DNA of 64,000 nt from Pseudoalteromonas phenolica (GCF_001444405.1 NZ_CP013187.1:3596001-3660000); one strand, 5' to 3'. Positions 33,661-44,211 are shown, counted from the stretch's first letter. Notes: a model not told the origin generated them from the sequence alone. Numbers and translations are program-made.

Positions 33661-34527
33661 CTATTTCAGTTTTTCAAGTTGAGCATCTTTTTGTTCCCAA
33701 AGTGTATTAAGTTCTGCTTGAAACTGCACTCTAAACTGATTATCAGCACTATAATCGCCAATGAGTTTGTCATCGACGCCTTGCGTTTCTACATGAACTT
33801 GTACACGTTTTACTTTGCCTGAAGCAAAGTCCATGAAGGTTGGAATGCCATCTGGGTAATGAATAGTGACATTCACGATCTGATTTATTTGTTCACCCAT
33901 TGCCTGCATTACAAACGCGATACCACCCGCTTTTGGTTTGAGTAAGTTCTTAAATGGACTTTTCTGACGTGAGTGTTTTTCAGGTGTAAAGCGTGTGCCC
34001 TCAACAAAGTTAACTACGCTTACTGGCATGGTTTTAAATTTTTCACAGGCTTTACGCGTGGTCTCGATGTCTTTACCTTTAAGCTTAGGGTTTTTCTTTA
34101 GCTGGCTTTTGCTGCTACGCGTCATGAATGGAAAATCAAGCGCCCACCAAGCTAAGCCTAAGAAAGGCACGTACAGAAGTTCTTTCTTTAGAAAGAAGTT
34201 TAAAAAGGGAATTTGATTATGCAGCACACGCTGTAGCACCAAAATATCTACCCAACTCTGGTGATTCGCAATAACTAAGTACCAATCTTTACGCTTTAAC
34301 GTGTCTAGTCCAGTTAATTCAATCTTGTAGGGGGCAAAAATATTTTGAATTACGCTGTTAGTCGCTACCCAATTACTGGCACAACCTTTAGCTAATACAC
34401 CAAATAAAGTTTGTAATGGCTTGAAAGGAATAAGTTTGATCAACCCGAAGAGGAAGATAGGAACAAACCAGAATAATGTGTTCAAACAATAAAAAATAAG
34501 ACTAAAAATACTGCGCAAAAACGACAT
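33661..34527 (-). CDS. Acyltransferase of the PlsC/YihG type, paralogue
   Basis: 288 residues, start ATG with AAGGAAG. It shares the architecture and motifs of its neighbour: NHQSWVDILVLQ, FFLKKELLYVPFLGLAWWALDFPFM, FVEGTRFTPEKH, and SPFKNLLKPKAGGIAFVMQ. The two genes are 15 bases apart and arose by duplication; they probably handle different acyl chains or acceptors in phospholipid remodelling. First gene of the acyltransferase-MscS operon. Confidence 0.9.
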   Translation of the reverse strand: MSFLRSIFSLIFYCLNTLFWFVPIFLFGLIKLIPFKPLQTLFGVLAKGCASNWVATNSVIQNIFAPYKIELTGLDTLKRKDWYLVIANHQSWVDILVLQRVLHNQIPFLNFFLKKELLYVPFLGLAWWALDFPFMTRSSKSQLKKNPKLKGKDIETTRKACEKFKTMPVSVVNFVEGTRFTPEKHSRQKSPFKNLLKPKAGGIAFVMQAMGEQINQIVNVTIHYPDGIPTFMDFASGKVKRVQVHVETQGVDDKLIGDYSADNQFRVQFQAELNTLWEQKDAQLEKLK

Positions 34528-34639
34528 GAATGACTTCCTTTACCACAACATAAGTATGGCGATACACCTTATATCACCATATATCTTATGAATAATACCG
34601 TTTTTTGCGCAAACACTAAAGCCGAGGCTAAAACTCGAA

Positions 34640-36520
34640 CTAGTCTTCGAAGTAGGTATAGCCCTCTAGACCCGCTTGCAATTCAGCCAAATACTGCTGT
34701 TTCTGCGATTCAGAAATAGCTAATCCAGACACTAATTGCTGGAAGTTTTTTGCAAGAGAACTTGGCTCATAATGCACGAATTTTAGTACATCTGTCACAC
34801 TATCACCTTTGATGGCGTTTGTTAGCTGATATCCGTCTTCTGTCATTTCAACATGTACTGAGTCGGTGTCACCAAATAAATTATGTAAGTCACCTAAGAT
34901 TTCTTGATATGCGCCGACCATAAACATCGCAATATGATATTGGTCACCCGTATTATATTGCGGAATTGGCAAACTCGCTTCTATACCTGTCCCTTCAACA
35001 TATTCTCTGATCTGACCGTCAGAGTCACAGGTAATATCTTGAATGATCGCACGTTGAGTCAATGGAGTATGCAAGTTTTCTATTGGCATCACAGGGAACA
35101 ACTGCTGAATCCCCCACACATCAGGCAGTGATTGGAATAAAGAGAAGTTAACAAATAACTTATCGGCAAGCTTTTCATTTAAGTCGTCTAACACTTCACG
35201 ATGTGCACGCGATTTACTATCTAGCGCGCTGCGCACTTTATGCAAAATAGTAAAGTAGAGCTGCTCGATTTGTGCCCATTGCAACATACTCACTAAGCCG
35301 TGCACATATTGGCCATGCGCTTCGCTGAATAAATGCATCGCATCGTGATAGCTTTCAAGTGCCATACGCGGCGACACTTGCTGATATACGCCATATAGCT
35401 CTTGTAGAATAGCGTGCGCATCGGGTTCAGGTTGATTCACTTCGACCTGATTAGGGGCTGTTTCAACATCAATCACATCAGTGATCAACACCGCGTGATG
35501 CGCTGTCAGTGCACGGCCTGATTCTGTGATAATTGCAGGTTGAGTTAAACCATGTTGCTCGCACACATCCGCAAACGCCGACACCACATTTTTCGCATAC
35601 TCTTCAACCGTATAGTTCATAGAGCAAGCACTGCGTGAACCCGAGCCTTCATAGTCAACACCTAAACCACCGCCTACATCAACGGTGCAAAGTGGGACGC
35701 CTATTTTAGAAAGCTCAGCAAAGTGACGCGCACATTCTATTAGCGCACGTTGGATGTCACGGATATTGGCGATTTGCGAGCCGATATGAAAATGCACCAA
35801 CTGCATTAAGTGCAGCTTGCCCGCGGCTTTTAGCATCTCAACCGCTTCAAGCACTTGACCTGCAGTAAGACCGAACTTACCTTTTTCACCACCGGTATTT
35901 TGCCACTTACCTTTACCAACCGAGTTGAGGCGAATGCGAATGCCAATGGCGGGTTCAATGCCTAAGTCATCGATTTCTTTCAGTAACGTTATTAATTCAG
36001 ACAGTTTTTCGACCACGATATTAACGTGATGACCCAACGCTTGACCAATACATGCCAAACGTAAAAACTCACTATCTTTGTAGCCGTTACAGACAATTTT
36101 AATCGGTTGTTTTGCCAAGCCCAAAATGGCCATCAGCTCAGGTTTAGAACCTGCCTCTAGACCAACTTTGCCACTTGGGTGAGCAAGTAACTTGCTAACG
36201 ACTGAGCGCTGCTGGTTTACTTTAATTGGATAAACACACGTGTAGTCGCCCTGATACCCTTTATGTTCGCACGCTTTTGCAAACGCATTAGTCATGGTAT
36301 CGACTCTGTCTTGCAGTATGTCGGTGAAACGAACTAGCACAGGTAAAGTCAAACCCTGTGCTTTGAATTCTTCAGTTAATTGTGTGAAAGAGATCGGCGC
36401 CTTGTTTTGACATTTATCAGGAAATGCAACCAACTCACCCTGTTCATTAATATCAAAATAGCCATCGCTCCAATGGGCTACATTATATGTTGCTCGCGCG
36501 GTATCTAAACCCCAAGTCAT
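34640..36520 (-). CDS. speA: Biosynthetic arginine decarboxylase
   Basis: 626 residues, a PLP enzyme of the alanine-racemase fold that makes agmatine from arginine in putrescine synthesis. Lys100 in CVYPIKVNQQ is the PLP lysine; HFHIGSQIANI and VDVGGGLGVDYEGS are further hallmarks, and NMWGI/FSLFQSLPDVWGIQQLFPVMPI a late one. It diverges from speE across 311 bases. No agmatinase gene is in the window. Confidence 0.96.
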   Translation of the reverse strand: MTWGLDTARATYNVAHWSDGYFDINEQGELVAFPDKCQNKAPISFTQLTEEFKAQGLTLPVLVRFTDILQDRVDTMTNAFAKACEHKGYQGDYTCVYPIKVNQQRSVVSKLLAHPSGKVGLEAGSKPELMAILGLAKQPIKIVCNGYKDSEFLRLACIGQALGHHVNIVVEKLSELITLLKEIDDLGIEPAIGIRIRLNSVGKGKWQNTGGEKGKFGLTAGQVLEAVEMLKAAGKLHLMQLVHFHIGSQIANIRDIQRALIECARHFAELSKIGVPLCTVDVGGGLGVDYEGSGSRSACSMNYTVEEYAKNVVSAFADVCEQHGLTQPAIITESGRALTAHHAVLITDVIDVETAPNQVEVNQPEPDAHAILQELYGVYQQVSPRMALESYHDAMHLFSEAHGQYVHGLVSMLQWAQIEQLYFTILHKVRSALDSKSRAHREVLDDLNEKLADKLFVNFSLFQSLPDVWGIQQLFPVMPIENLHTPLTQRAIIQDITCDSDGQIREYVEGTGIEASLPIPQYNTGDQYHIAMFMVGAYQEILGDLHNLFGDTDSVHVEMTEDGYQLTNAIKGDSVTDVLKFVHYEPSSLAKNFQQLVSGLAISESQKQQYLAELQAGLEGYTYFED

Positions 36521-36831
36521 CTCGGCCTCTTAAAACAAACTAACAAAGCATGCATTTTAATATGCAGTTTGCGCATTTGCGACTGTATTTTTACTCATTT
36601 TGCTCAGTTGCAGCTAAGCTATAAATTAACACTCTACTTTTAACGCTACCACGTATTGAAATAAGTGTTTTTAGTTGCAGTTCAGAGTAAGACGGCACAA
36701 ATTAAAAATGGAAAACACTGGGGAAGATTGAAGTATAAAAAATTGCCCCAACATCATTAAATAAAGATTGAGCATAAACTCAGGCGCTGGCAAAATGCGC
36801 CGTTAACAATTTACAGTGTGATTTAATTCTT
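36521..36831. other. Divergent speA/speE intergenic region
   Basis: 311 AT-rich bases. A short inverted repeat (GGCGC ... GCGCC near 36782-36801) is the only notable structure. No ORF and no RNA gene were recognised. The speE ATG has no clear Shine-Dalgarno sequence, so initiation may depend on an unstructured leader. Confidence 0.5.
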
Positions 36832-37692
36832 ATGTCGAATTTAGAAGCAAACCGTTGGTTTACCGAGATCAGTGATCGTGATGGCAGTGCGTTTTCTTTA
36901 CGCATCAATAAAAAGCTTGATGAAATTCAGTCTCCTTTCCAAAAAGTTGAGATGTTTGAAACAACTGATTTTGGCAACCTGATGATCATTGATGGTTGTA
37001 CTATGGTAAGTACTCGTGAAAACTTCTTTTATCACGAGATGATGAGCCACCCTGCGCTATTCTCACACCCTGCACCTAAAAATGTCGTGATCATTGGTGG
37101 TGGTGACTGCGGTACATTACGTGAAGTACTTAAACACCCTGATGTTGAAACAGTAACGCAAATCGACATAGACGAAGTAGTGACGCAAATGTCACTGAAG
37201 TATTTCCCTGAATTATGTGAGTCAAACAACGACCCTCGTGCAACTGTGATGTTTGATGATGGCATCAAGTACATGCGCGAAGCAGCACCAGAATCAATTG
37301 ATGTGATCATTGTTGATGGCACAGACCCAGTAGGTCCAGGTGAAGGTTTATTTAACCACGCTTTCTATACAAGCTGTCTAAATGCGCTGCGCCCAGGCGG
37401 AATCATGATCCAGCAAAGTGAATCACCATTAATGCACATGCCATTGCTTCTAGAAATGCGCGATGCAATGAAAGACGTCGGTTTTGCTGATTTACAAACA
37501 CTGCCCTTCCCGCAACCAATCTACCCAAGCGGTTTATGGTCGGCAACGATGGCACGTAAAGGTGAACAGTTCGATGGTTTCCGTGAGCAGGATGTAGAAA
37601 CTGCGAATTTCGATACTGAATATTACAATGTCGGTATTCATCATGGCGCATTAGCTACACCTAACTTTATGAAGCGCGCGTTTGATAAGTAA
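36832..37692 (+). CDS. speE: Polyamine aminopropyltransferase (spermidine synthase)
   Basis: 286 residues. The methyltransferase-like fold shows VVIIGGGDCGTLREV (binding of decarboxylated AdoMet), DIDEVVTQMSLKYFPEL, and the catalytic region IIVDGTDPVGPGEGLF. The GGGDGG of most homologues reads GGGDCG. It transfers an aminopropyl group to putrescine, or possibly agmatine in the alternative route, given that speA is its divergent neighbour. speD is not in the window. Confidence 0.93.
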   Translation: MSNLEANRWFTEISDRDGSAFSLRINKKLDEIQSPFQKVEMFETTDFGNLMIIDGCTMVSTRENFFYHEMMSHPALFSHPAPKNVVIIGGGDCGTLREVLKHPDVETVTQIDIDEVVTQMSLKYFPELCESNNDPRATVMFDDGIKYMREAAPESIDVIIVDGTDPVGPGEGLFNHAFYTSCLNALRPGGIMIQQSESPLMHMPLLLEMRDAMKDVGFADLQTLPFPQPIYPSGLWSATMARKGEQFDGFREQDVETANFDTEYYNVGIHHGALATPNFMKRAFDK

Positions 37693-37711
37693 TAGTCTGC
37701 ATTGCAGCAAT

Positions 37712-37741
37712 AAAAAAGCCCGATTTGCATCGGGCTTTTTT
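37712..37741. terminator. Bidirectional terminator between speE and the S9 peptidase gene
   Basis: AAAAAAGCCCGAT / ATCGGGCTTTTTT hairpin with a 4-base loop, between two convergent genes. Confidence 0.92.
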
Positions 37742-37762
37742 GTTTATGTTTTTGGTTTGAGA

Positions 37763-39712
37763 TTAAAGCACTAAGTGCTCATCAAGAAAGGCTAGCACTC
37801 GCTTGTAATATTTTGCTCTATGTTCTGGTTTATAGAATCCATGCCCTTCATTTTTTAACAACATGTATTCATATGGGTGCTTCGCTTTTTCCAAGGCATC
37901 AATGAGAGATTCAGCCTGTTCTATCGGCGCGCGTTCATCATCACCACCATGCACAATAAGCACTGGCGCTTTGAGCTTATCAATATTATAAGAAGGCGAG
38001 TAAGCTTTAAGCTTTGCTTCATCTGTACCCAACACTTGAGTTAGGTATCTTTGACCAGAACTGCGCTCTGCAACATCACCCTCTTCAAACATAAGCTGTA
38101 GGTCATAAACACCTACAACACCAATTGCGCATTTAAACATATCTGGTTCAATAATTGAGCTTTGCAGTGCTGAGTAACCACCAAAGCTGGCGCCCATGAT
38201 GCACATATTTTTAGGATCTGCGTATCCTTGTTCAATGACATACTTAGTCGCATCTATGATGTCATGCTGAATTGCAGAGCCCCACTTTTGGTGACCTGCA
38301 TGTTCAAATGCACGACCATATCCACCTGAGCCTCTAAAATTCACTTTTAAAACAGCAATACCGCGGCTGGCAAGCAATTGTGCATCTGAGTCAAATCCCC
38401 ACCAATCTCTCGGGCCATGTGGACCGCCATGAGGCATTACCACTAGTGGTAGGTTTTTAGCTTCTTTGTTGAAAGGTAAAGTAAGGTAACCATGAACTTC
38501 AAGGCCATCTCTCGCTTTAAATGAAACAGGCTTGGTTTCTGCCATCAAACGGTAGTCAATACCTTCCTTTGTGTTAAACAGAAACTGTAACTTATTCTTA
38601 TCGGCATGGAACAAATAATATGTGCCCGGATTAATATCACTGTGAGCATACACTATCGACTTATTCGCATCTAATGTTGAACTAACTAGCTGAATCTGTT
38701 CACCAGGCAAAGACTGTATTAAATCTTTTAAACGTTGAGTCATTTTTGCTGTGTTATCAACAAAGGCATAAGTGGGGTAACCAGGCTCTAGTTCTATGGC
38801 AAAAAGCTCATGATTGACATTATCAACCCATAACTTTTTAGGTGAGACCACTTGATCTTGAAGTAGTTTTTTCACCTTGCCAGACTCTAGATTTAATTCA
38901 AAAACGCCCTCTGCCTCACCCGATTCAGACGCTGTGATGTAGATATTTTTGCCACTACCATCAAATGCATGCAGATTAATATCTGTGAGATTTGCATTGA
39001 GTTTAAACTCTCTCCAATCATCTTTATCGTTATCTCTAATGTGGATGGTTTGATTTATGTAATCATCTGTCGACAACGATACTCTCACATGTCCTTGATT
39101 GTCAGTTAAAAAAGCTGCCATTCTTGAAGGAGAGCGGGTAATTCTTTTTCGCACACCCGTTTTTACGTTCACTCGGTATACGATAGTTGTTGGCTCTTTA
39201 CTTGCATTCCATGGAATAGTGTAAACCAACATATGTTTATCATCATTTATCAACGGGTCTAATATGTAAGAAGTGCCATATACTGCTGACGCTCTTTTTA
39301 AAAGAGAGCCAGTTTCCATTGCTCCTTGATAACCGACCAAGTATTTATCACTAGAGCCATCAGCATCAACACCAAAAAGTTCGCCATGATAAACAGGATG
39401 ATCTGTCCAGCCTTTAACATAAAGCTTTTGCATTACCAAACGCTCACTATTAACCCACTGATAAGAACCTACTTCTGAATTACCTGAGAACCTGACAACA
39501 TTCTCGATTTTATTTTCTTCTAGGTTTAGTACAAATAGTCTCTTACGGCCTTCTACTTCAGAGGTAAAGCTGAGATACTTTCCAGTCGGTGAAATTTTGA
39601 CTCGTGAGTATTTTTCACCAGAACTAAACGCTTCAATTGGTATTTGCTTCGCAGCTATTGTTTGTCCAAATAGCAACGACAATACTAAAATCCCATATGT
39701 TATTATTTTCAT
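37763..39712 (-). CDS. Secreted S9 family prolyl oligopeptidase-like peptidase, copy 1
   Basis: 649 residues: signal peptide ending near TIAAKQIP, a beta-propeller N-terminal half (WD-like repeats) and an alpha/beta-hydrolase end with catalytic Ser509 in GASFGGYS, Asp592 in GDDERAP and His624 in EGHGF. Exported peptidases of this type trim oligopeptides in the periplasm. Paralogue of 39858-41807, 146 bases upstream, with terminators between and after; each copy appears to have its own transcription signals. Confidence 0.92.
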   Translation of the reverse strand: MKIITYGILVLSLLFGQTIAAKQIPIEAFSSGEKYSRVKISPTGKYLSFTSEVEGRKRLFVLNLEENKIENVVRFSGNSEVGSYQWVNSERLVMQKLYVKGWTDHPVYHGELFGVDADGSSDKYLVGYQGAMETGSLLKRASAVYGTSYILDPLINDDKHMLVYTIPWNASKEPTTIVYRVNVKTGVRKRITRSPSRMAAFLTDNQGHVRVSLSTDDYINQTIHIRDNDKDDWREFKLNANLTDINLHAFDGSGKNIYITASESGEAEGVFELNLESGKVKKLLQDQVVSPKKLWVDNVNHELFAIELEPGYPTYAFVDNTAKMTQRLKDLIQSLPGEQIQLVSSTLDANKSIVYAHSDINPGTYYLFHADKNKLQFLFNTKEGIDYRLMAETKPVSFKARDGLEVHGYLTLPFNKEAKNLPLVVMPHGGPHGPRDWWGFDSDAQLLASRGIAVLKVNFRGSGGYGRAFEHAGHQKWGSAIQHDIIDATKYVIEQGYADPKNMCIMGASFGGYSALQSSIIEPDMFKCAIGVVGVYDLQLMFEEGDVAERSSGQRYLTQVLGTDEAKLKAYSPSYNIDKLKAPVLIVHGGDDERAPIEQAESLIDALEKAKHPYEYMLLKNEGHGFYKPEHRAKYYKRVLAFLDEHLVL

Positions 39713-39807
39713 TTTATGTCCATTCTGATTAAAAATTTCGGCTTAACACTAAAGTTCTTGTATTGAATTTGTAAACAAAAATATCATTCTTAATTTTATA
39801 AGCATAG

Positions 39808-39836
39808 AAAAAAGCCCGATTAACTCGGGCCTTTTT
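39808..39836 (-). terminator. Terminator after S9 peptidase copy 2
   Basis: GCCCGA / TCGGGC stem with flanking A and T runs (AAAAAAGCCCGATTAACTCGG), 22 bases past the stop at 39858. Confidence 0.85.
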
Positions 39837-39857
39837 ATGTGTTTTACTAATTCGAAA

Positions 39858-41807
39858 TTAAAGCACTAAGTGCTCATCAAGAAACGCTAAAACTCGCTTG
39901 TAGTAATCGGCTCTATGCTCCGGCTTATAAAAACCATGTCCTTCATTTTCTAACAGCATATATTCATAAGGATGCTTTGCTTTTTTCAAGGCATCAACCA
40001 AAGATTCTGCCTGCTCGATTGGCGCTCGTTCATCATCACCACCATGGACAATAAGCACTGGCGCTTTGAGCTTATCAATATTATAAGAAGGCGAATAAGC
40101 TTTAAGCTTTGCTTCATCTGTACCCAATACTTGTGTTAAGTACCTTTGACCAGTACTACGTGCTGCCACGTCACCTTCTTCAAACATCAATGGCAGGTCA
40201 TAAACACCTACAACACCAATCGCGCACTTAAACATATCTGGCTCAATAATCGAACTTTGTAGTGCTGAGTAGCCACCAAAACTGGCGCCCATGATGCACA
40301 TATTTTTAGGATCTGCGTAGCCTTGTTCAATCACATACTTAGTCGCATCTATGATGTCATGCTGAATTGCTGACCCCCACTTTTGGTGACCTGCATGTTC
40401 AAATGCACGACCATATCCACCTGAACCTCTGAAGTTCACTTTTAAAACGGCGATGCCACGATTGGCAAGCAACTGTGCATCTGAGTCAAAGCCCCACCAA
40501 TCTCTCGGACCATGTGGACCACCATGAGGCATTACTACTAGTGGTAGATTTTTAGCTTCTTTATTGAAAGGCAAAGTAAGATAACCATGAATTTCAAGGC
40601 CGTCTCTCGCTTTAAATGAAACAGGCTTGGTTTCTGCCATCAAACGATGGTCAATACCTTCCTTTGTATTAAATAAAAATTGTAACTGATTTTTATCAGC
40701 ATGATACAAATAGTAAGTACCCGGATTAATATCACTACGAGCAAGAACAATAGACTTAGTCGCATCAACCGTTGTACTGACCAGATGAATTTGCTCGCCT
40801 GGCAAAGACTGTATTAAGTCTTTTAAACGTTGAGTCATTTTTGCAGTATTATCAACAAAGGCATAAGTTGGGTAACCTGGCTCTAGCTCTACAGCAAAAA
40901 GCTCATGATTAACATTATCAACCCATAACTTTTTAGGTGAAACTTCTTCGTCTTGAAGTAATTTTTTTACCTTGCCAGATCCTAGGTTTAATTCAAAAAC
41001 GCCCTCTGCTTCTCCCGATTCAGACGCTGTGATGTAGATCTTTTTACCACTACCATCAAATGCATGCAGACTAATATCAGTAAGATTTGCATTGAGTTTA
41101 AACTCTCTCCAGTCATCTTTATCGTTATCTCTAATGTGGATGGTTTGGTTTATATAATCATCTGTCGACAACGACACTCTCACATGTCCTTGATTGTCAG
41201 TTAGGAAGGCGGCCATTCTTGAAGGAGAGCGGGTAATTCTTTTTCGCACACCCGTTTTCACGTTAACTCGGTATACGACAGTTGTTGGCTCCTTGCTGGC
41301 ACTCCACGGAATCGTATACACCAACATATGTTTTTCATCATTAACTAATGGGTCTAAAATGTATGAAGTACCGTATAAAGGTGTCGCTTTTTTCAAACGA
41401 GAGCCTGTTTGCATCTCGCCTTGATAACCAACCAAGTATTTACCACCCGAGCCATCAGCATCAATGCCAAAAATCTCGCCATAATATAATGGATGATCAG
41501 TCCAACCTTTTAGATATAACTTCTGGAGCGCTAAACGCTCATCATTAACCCATTCATAGTAGCCGACTTCAGAGTTGCCACTAAACCTGACCACGTTAAC
41601 GATTTTATTCGTTGCCAACTCTAAAACAACAAGGCTATCTCGGCCTTCTACATCAGAGGTAAAGCTTAAGTACTCTCCAGTAGGTGAGAGCCTAACTTGG
41701 GAGTACTTTGAGCCAGCACTAAACGCCTCTATTGGTATTTGCTTTGCGGCGATTGTCTGCCCAAATAACAATAATAATACCAATGCCCCATAAATTATTT
41801 TTTTCAT
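39858..41807 (-). CDS. Secreted S9 family peptidase, copy 2
   Basis: 649 residues, same length and catalytic triad as copy 1. From about residue 185 onward the two proteins are almost identical, while the first 180 residues differ at many positions (e.g. SGEKYSRVKIS versus SAGSKYSQVRLS). This uneven divergence suggests gene conversion after the tandem duplication, or selection on the propeller's N-terminal part. AAAGGA precedes the ATG. A shared periplasmic peptide-trimming role is inferred. Confidence 0.92.
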   Translation of the reverse strand: MKKIIYGALVLLLLFGQTIAAKQIPIEAFSAGSKYSQVRLSPTGEYLSFTSDVEGRDSLVVLELATNKIVNVVRFSGNSEVGYYEWVNDERLALQKLYLKGWTDHPLYYGEIFGIDADGSGGKYLVGYQGEMQTGSRLKKATPLYGTSYILDPLVNDEKHMLVYTIPWSASKEPTTVVYRVNVKTGVRKRITRSPSRMAAFLTDNQGHVRVSLSTDDYINQTIHIRDNDKDDWREFKLNANLTDISLHAFDGSGKKIYITASESGEAEGVFELNLGSGKVKKLLQDEEVSPKKLWVDNVNHELFAVELEPGYPTYAFVDNTAKMTQRLKDLIQSLPGEQIHLVSTTVDATKSIVLARSDINPGTYYLYHADKNQLQFLFNTKEGIDHRLMAETKPVSFKARDGLEIHGYLTLPFNKEAKNLPLVVMPHGGPHGPRDWWGFDSDAQLLANRGIAVLKVNFRGSGGYGRAFEHAGHQKWGSAIQHDIIDATKYVIEQGYADPKNMCIMGASFGGYSALQSSIIEPDMFKCAIGVVGVYDLPLMFEEGDVAARSTGQRYLTQVLGTDEAKLKAYSPSYNIDKLKAPVLIVHGGDDERAPIEQAESLVDALKKAKHPYEYMLLENEGHGFYKPEHRADYYKRVLAFLDEHLVL

Positions 41808-42118
41808 TTGATATTCATTCCTTTTAAAAATATCAGTTTACCATTAAAGTTTTTGTCTTCAAATTGTAAACAAATTTGTCATTATTAATTTCATTTTTTC
41901 GAAGTTAATCACCCAGCTTATTCTTAACCATCAGCAAACTTCAAATAGCCTGAATGTGAAAGGCCCCCATGGTTAGTATCAATCTCAATCATTTTGAGGG
42001 ATTAAAACTCAAATTTAGTGGTGTTAGAAGAAATTATATAGCTTTTTGAATTACTGGGTTTTGGACTGGCTAGTCATTAAGGTAAGTACTCTAACTGAGT
42101 GACAGCAAAGTCATCATT
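41808..42118. other. Intergenic region upstream of S9 copy 2
   Basis: AT-rich, and presumably holds the promoter of the gene at 39858-41807. I see no ORF or RNA gene in it. Confidence 0.4.
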
Positions 42119-42148
42119 AAAAAGGCCCTAGTAGTAATATAGGGCCTT
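42119..42148 (-). terminator. Terminator of the DUF885 lipoprotein gene
   Basis: AAGGCCCTA / TAGGGCCTT stem with a 9-base loop and a minus-strand T-run (TTTTTA), 19 bases past the stop at 42167. Confidence 0.85.
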
Positions 42149-42166
42149 CATAATGCAGGTGAATAA

Positions 42167-43936
42167 CTAAGACTGTGCCAATGTATCGTTTATATATTGG
42201 TTCACTTGCTCTTCTAAGACAAACAGTGGCACTGAACCGTGGCGTAAAATCTGGTGGTGGAACTCACGAATATCAAACTTATCACCTAAACGTGTTTCAG
42301 CTTCTTTGCGCAGACGCTTAATCGTCAACTCACCAATTTTGTACGACAATGCCTGTCCTGGCCATGATATGTAGCGATCAGTCTCGGTTTTTACGTTATG
42401 TAACGATAAAGCCGTATTGTCTTGCATAAACTTCATTGCTCTATCTCGGCTCCAACCAAACATATGCATACCGGTATCAACCACTAAGCGCGCTGCACGC
42501 CACATTTCGTAAGTTAAGCGGCCAAAGTTGCTGTATGGGTCTTGATAGAAGCCCGCTTCTAGCCCTAAATATTCAGAATATAAACCCCAACCTTCACCAA
42601 ATGCAGAGATGTACGCATTTCGGCGATAACTTGGTAAGTAATCTAGTTCTGCGTTTAAAGCGATTTGTAAGTGATGGCCTGGTACTGCTTCATGCAGTGT
42701 TAACGCTTCTAAAACATAGAGTGGGCGCTTATCAAGTGCATAAGTATTTACCCAATAAAAGCCTGCTTCATCGTCTTTACGTGCACCTGAATAACGGCCC
42801 GTTGTGTATTTAGGCGCAATGCTCGCTGGTACTGGGGCAACACCGTATGGACGACGTGGCAATGTGTGGAACAACTTAGGCAGTTGTGCATCCATTTTTT
42901 TAGCAATGAAAGACGCTTCTTTTAACAGTTGTTCGGGCGTTGTGGCATAAAACTGCGGATCGGTACGTAAGAAGTGCACAAACTCAGCGAAGCTACCTTC
43001 AAAGCCTACTTGCTTGATGATTTGCTCCATTTCCGCGCGGATTCTAGCAACCTCTTGTAAGCCTAGCTCATGGATTGCTTCTGGGGTCATATCCGTAGTG
43101 GTGTAATGCTGAGCGCGATTAGCATAGAAGGCTTTGCCATTCGGTGTAGTGCTTATACCAATCTCTTCACGTGCAGCAGGACGATATTCTGTTGTGAAGA
43201 ATGTGAAATAGTCTTGGTACGCAGGAATAACCGATTCTGACAACACTTGTTTTGCTTGCGCCTGCAAAGCCTGCCATTCAGCATCATTTAATTTCGCAGT
43301 ATTTGCTTTAAATGGTGCAAAAAACTCAGATTCTTCGATATTTTCAAGAATATATGCAGAGATCGACTCTTCGTAGCCTACAAGCACGGCCTGTGGCTGA
43401 GTTAAGCCCGCTTTCATTCCTTCTTTCATCCAAGCAATATTTTGCTGAAAAAATCGAGGGACTTGTGAAAGGCGCTTTAAATATAACTCAAAGCCTGCTT
43501 TTTTTGTAAAGTCATGGCCTCGGACCATAAAAGATAAACTTGAATGAAAACCATACTCAGAGGTCAGGGGCATGTAATGTGCGTTAAACCGGTATTCGTC
43601 TACTTTATTCTGTACTTGAGCACGAATAATCGTGTGATTAATCTGATTTTCACTGCTTAATCCTGACACATCAATACTGTCTAACTGTGCTAAAAAATTA
43701 ACTCGTTGTTTATTTTGCTCTGCTAACACGGTCGCAGATAAATTTGGTAACAAGTAATCAGCATTTAAATCTTTTCGTGAATATGGGCTGATCTCGCCGC
43801 GATAAGTTTCAATTTGATTCGTTAGTTGGGTAAACTGAGAATCTAAAGAATGGCTAGTAAGTTGACAGCCCGACAGCGCAAGTGTGACCGAAAAGACACA
43901 AGCACTGAACAGGCGACTAGGTCGAACATTTTTCAC
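42167..43936 (-). CDS. DUF885 family lipoprotein, putative metallopeptidase
   Basis: 589 residues from a GTG with AGGA 8 bases upstream. N-terminus is a lipoprotein signal with lipobox LSGC. The DUF885 hallmark HEAVPGHHLQ (an HExxH-like zinc motif variant) and GWGLYSEYLG follow in the C-terminal half, with SYKIGELTI and GDKFDIREFH near the end. Family members are probable zinc peptidases of the cell envelope; activity is inferred. Divergent from the GGDEF-like gene. Confidence 0.88.
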   Translation of the reverse strand: MKNVRPSRLFSACVFSVTLALSGCQLTSHSLDSQFTQLTNQIETYRGEISPYSRKDLNADYLLPNLSATVLAEQNKQRVNFLAQLDSIDVSGLSSENQINHTIIRAQVQNKVDEYRFNAHYMPLTSEYGFHSSLSFMVRGHDFTKKAGFELYLKRLSQVPRFFQQNIAWMKEGMKAGLTQPQAVLVGYEESISAYILENIEESEFFAPFKANTAKLNDAEWQALQAQAKQVLSESVIPAYQDYFTFFTTEYRPAAREEIGISTTPNGKAFYANRAQHYTTTDMTPEAIHELGLQEVARIRAEMEQIIKQVGFEGSFAEFVHFLRTDPQFYATTPEQLLKEASFIAKKMDAQLPKLFHTLPRRPYGVAPVPASIAPKYTTGRYSGARKDDEAGFYWVNTYALDKRPLYVLEALTLHEAVPGHHLQIALNAELDYLPSYRRNAYISAFGEGWGLYSEYLGLEAGFYQDPYSNFGRLTYEMWRAARLVVDTGMHMFGWSRDRAMKFMQDNTALSLHNVKTETDRYISWPGQALSYKIGELTIKRLRKEAETRLGDKFDIREFHHQILRHGSVPLFVLEEQVNQYINDTLAQS

Positions 43937-44211
43937 TTTTATTATCCTGTAACTGATTTATCGCTACCTTATCGACTTTAAAAGCAACGATGCAATAAAT
44001 TGCGACCAGCTTATAGTAGGCACTAAATATAAAACCATATTTATTTGTTACATAGAAACTCATACTTTTTGCTCGCATTTCAATCAAAAAGCCCCTCTTC
44101 TCTTTATATTTGCAGCTTTGAAGCAATTTTTGCTTTGCAAAAAACCAGAAAAAAAGTAGTCTGGGGCAGTTGTGATGGATCACAGTATTTTAGAGGGAGG
44201 TTGCTTGTATT

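Noticed and set aside
36709..36732. Short ATG frame upstream of speE as an uORF
   Set aside because: Only seven codons, no ribosome site and no sign of a regulatory leader.
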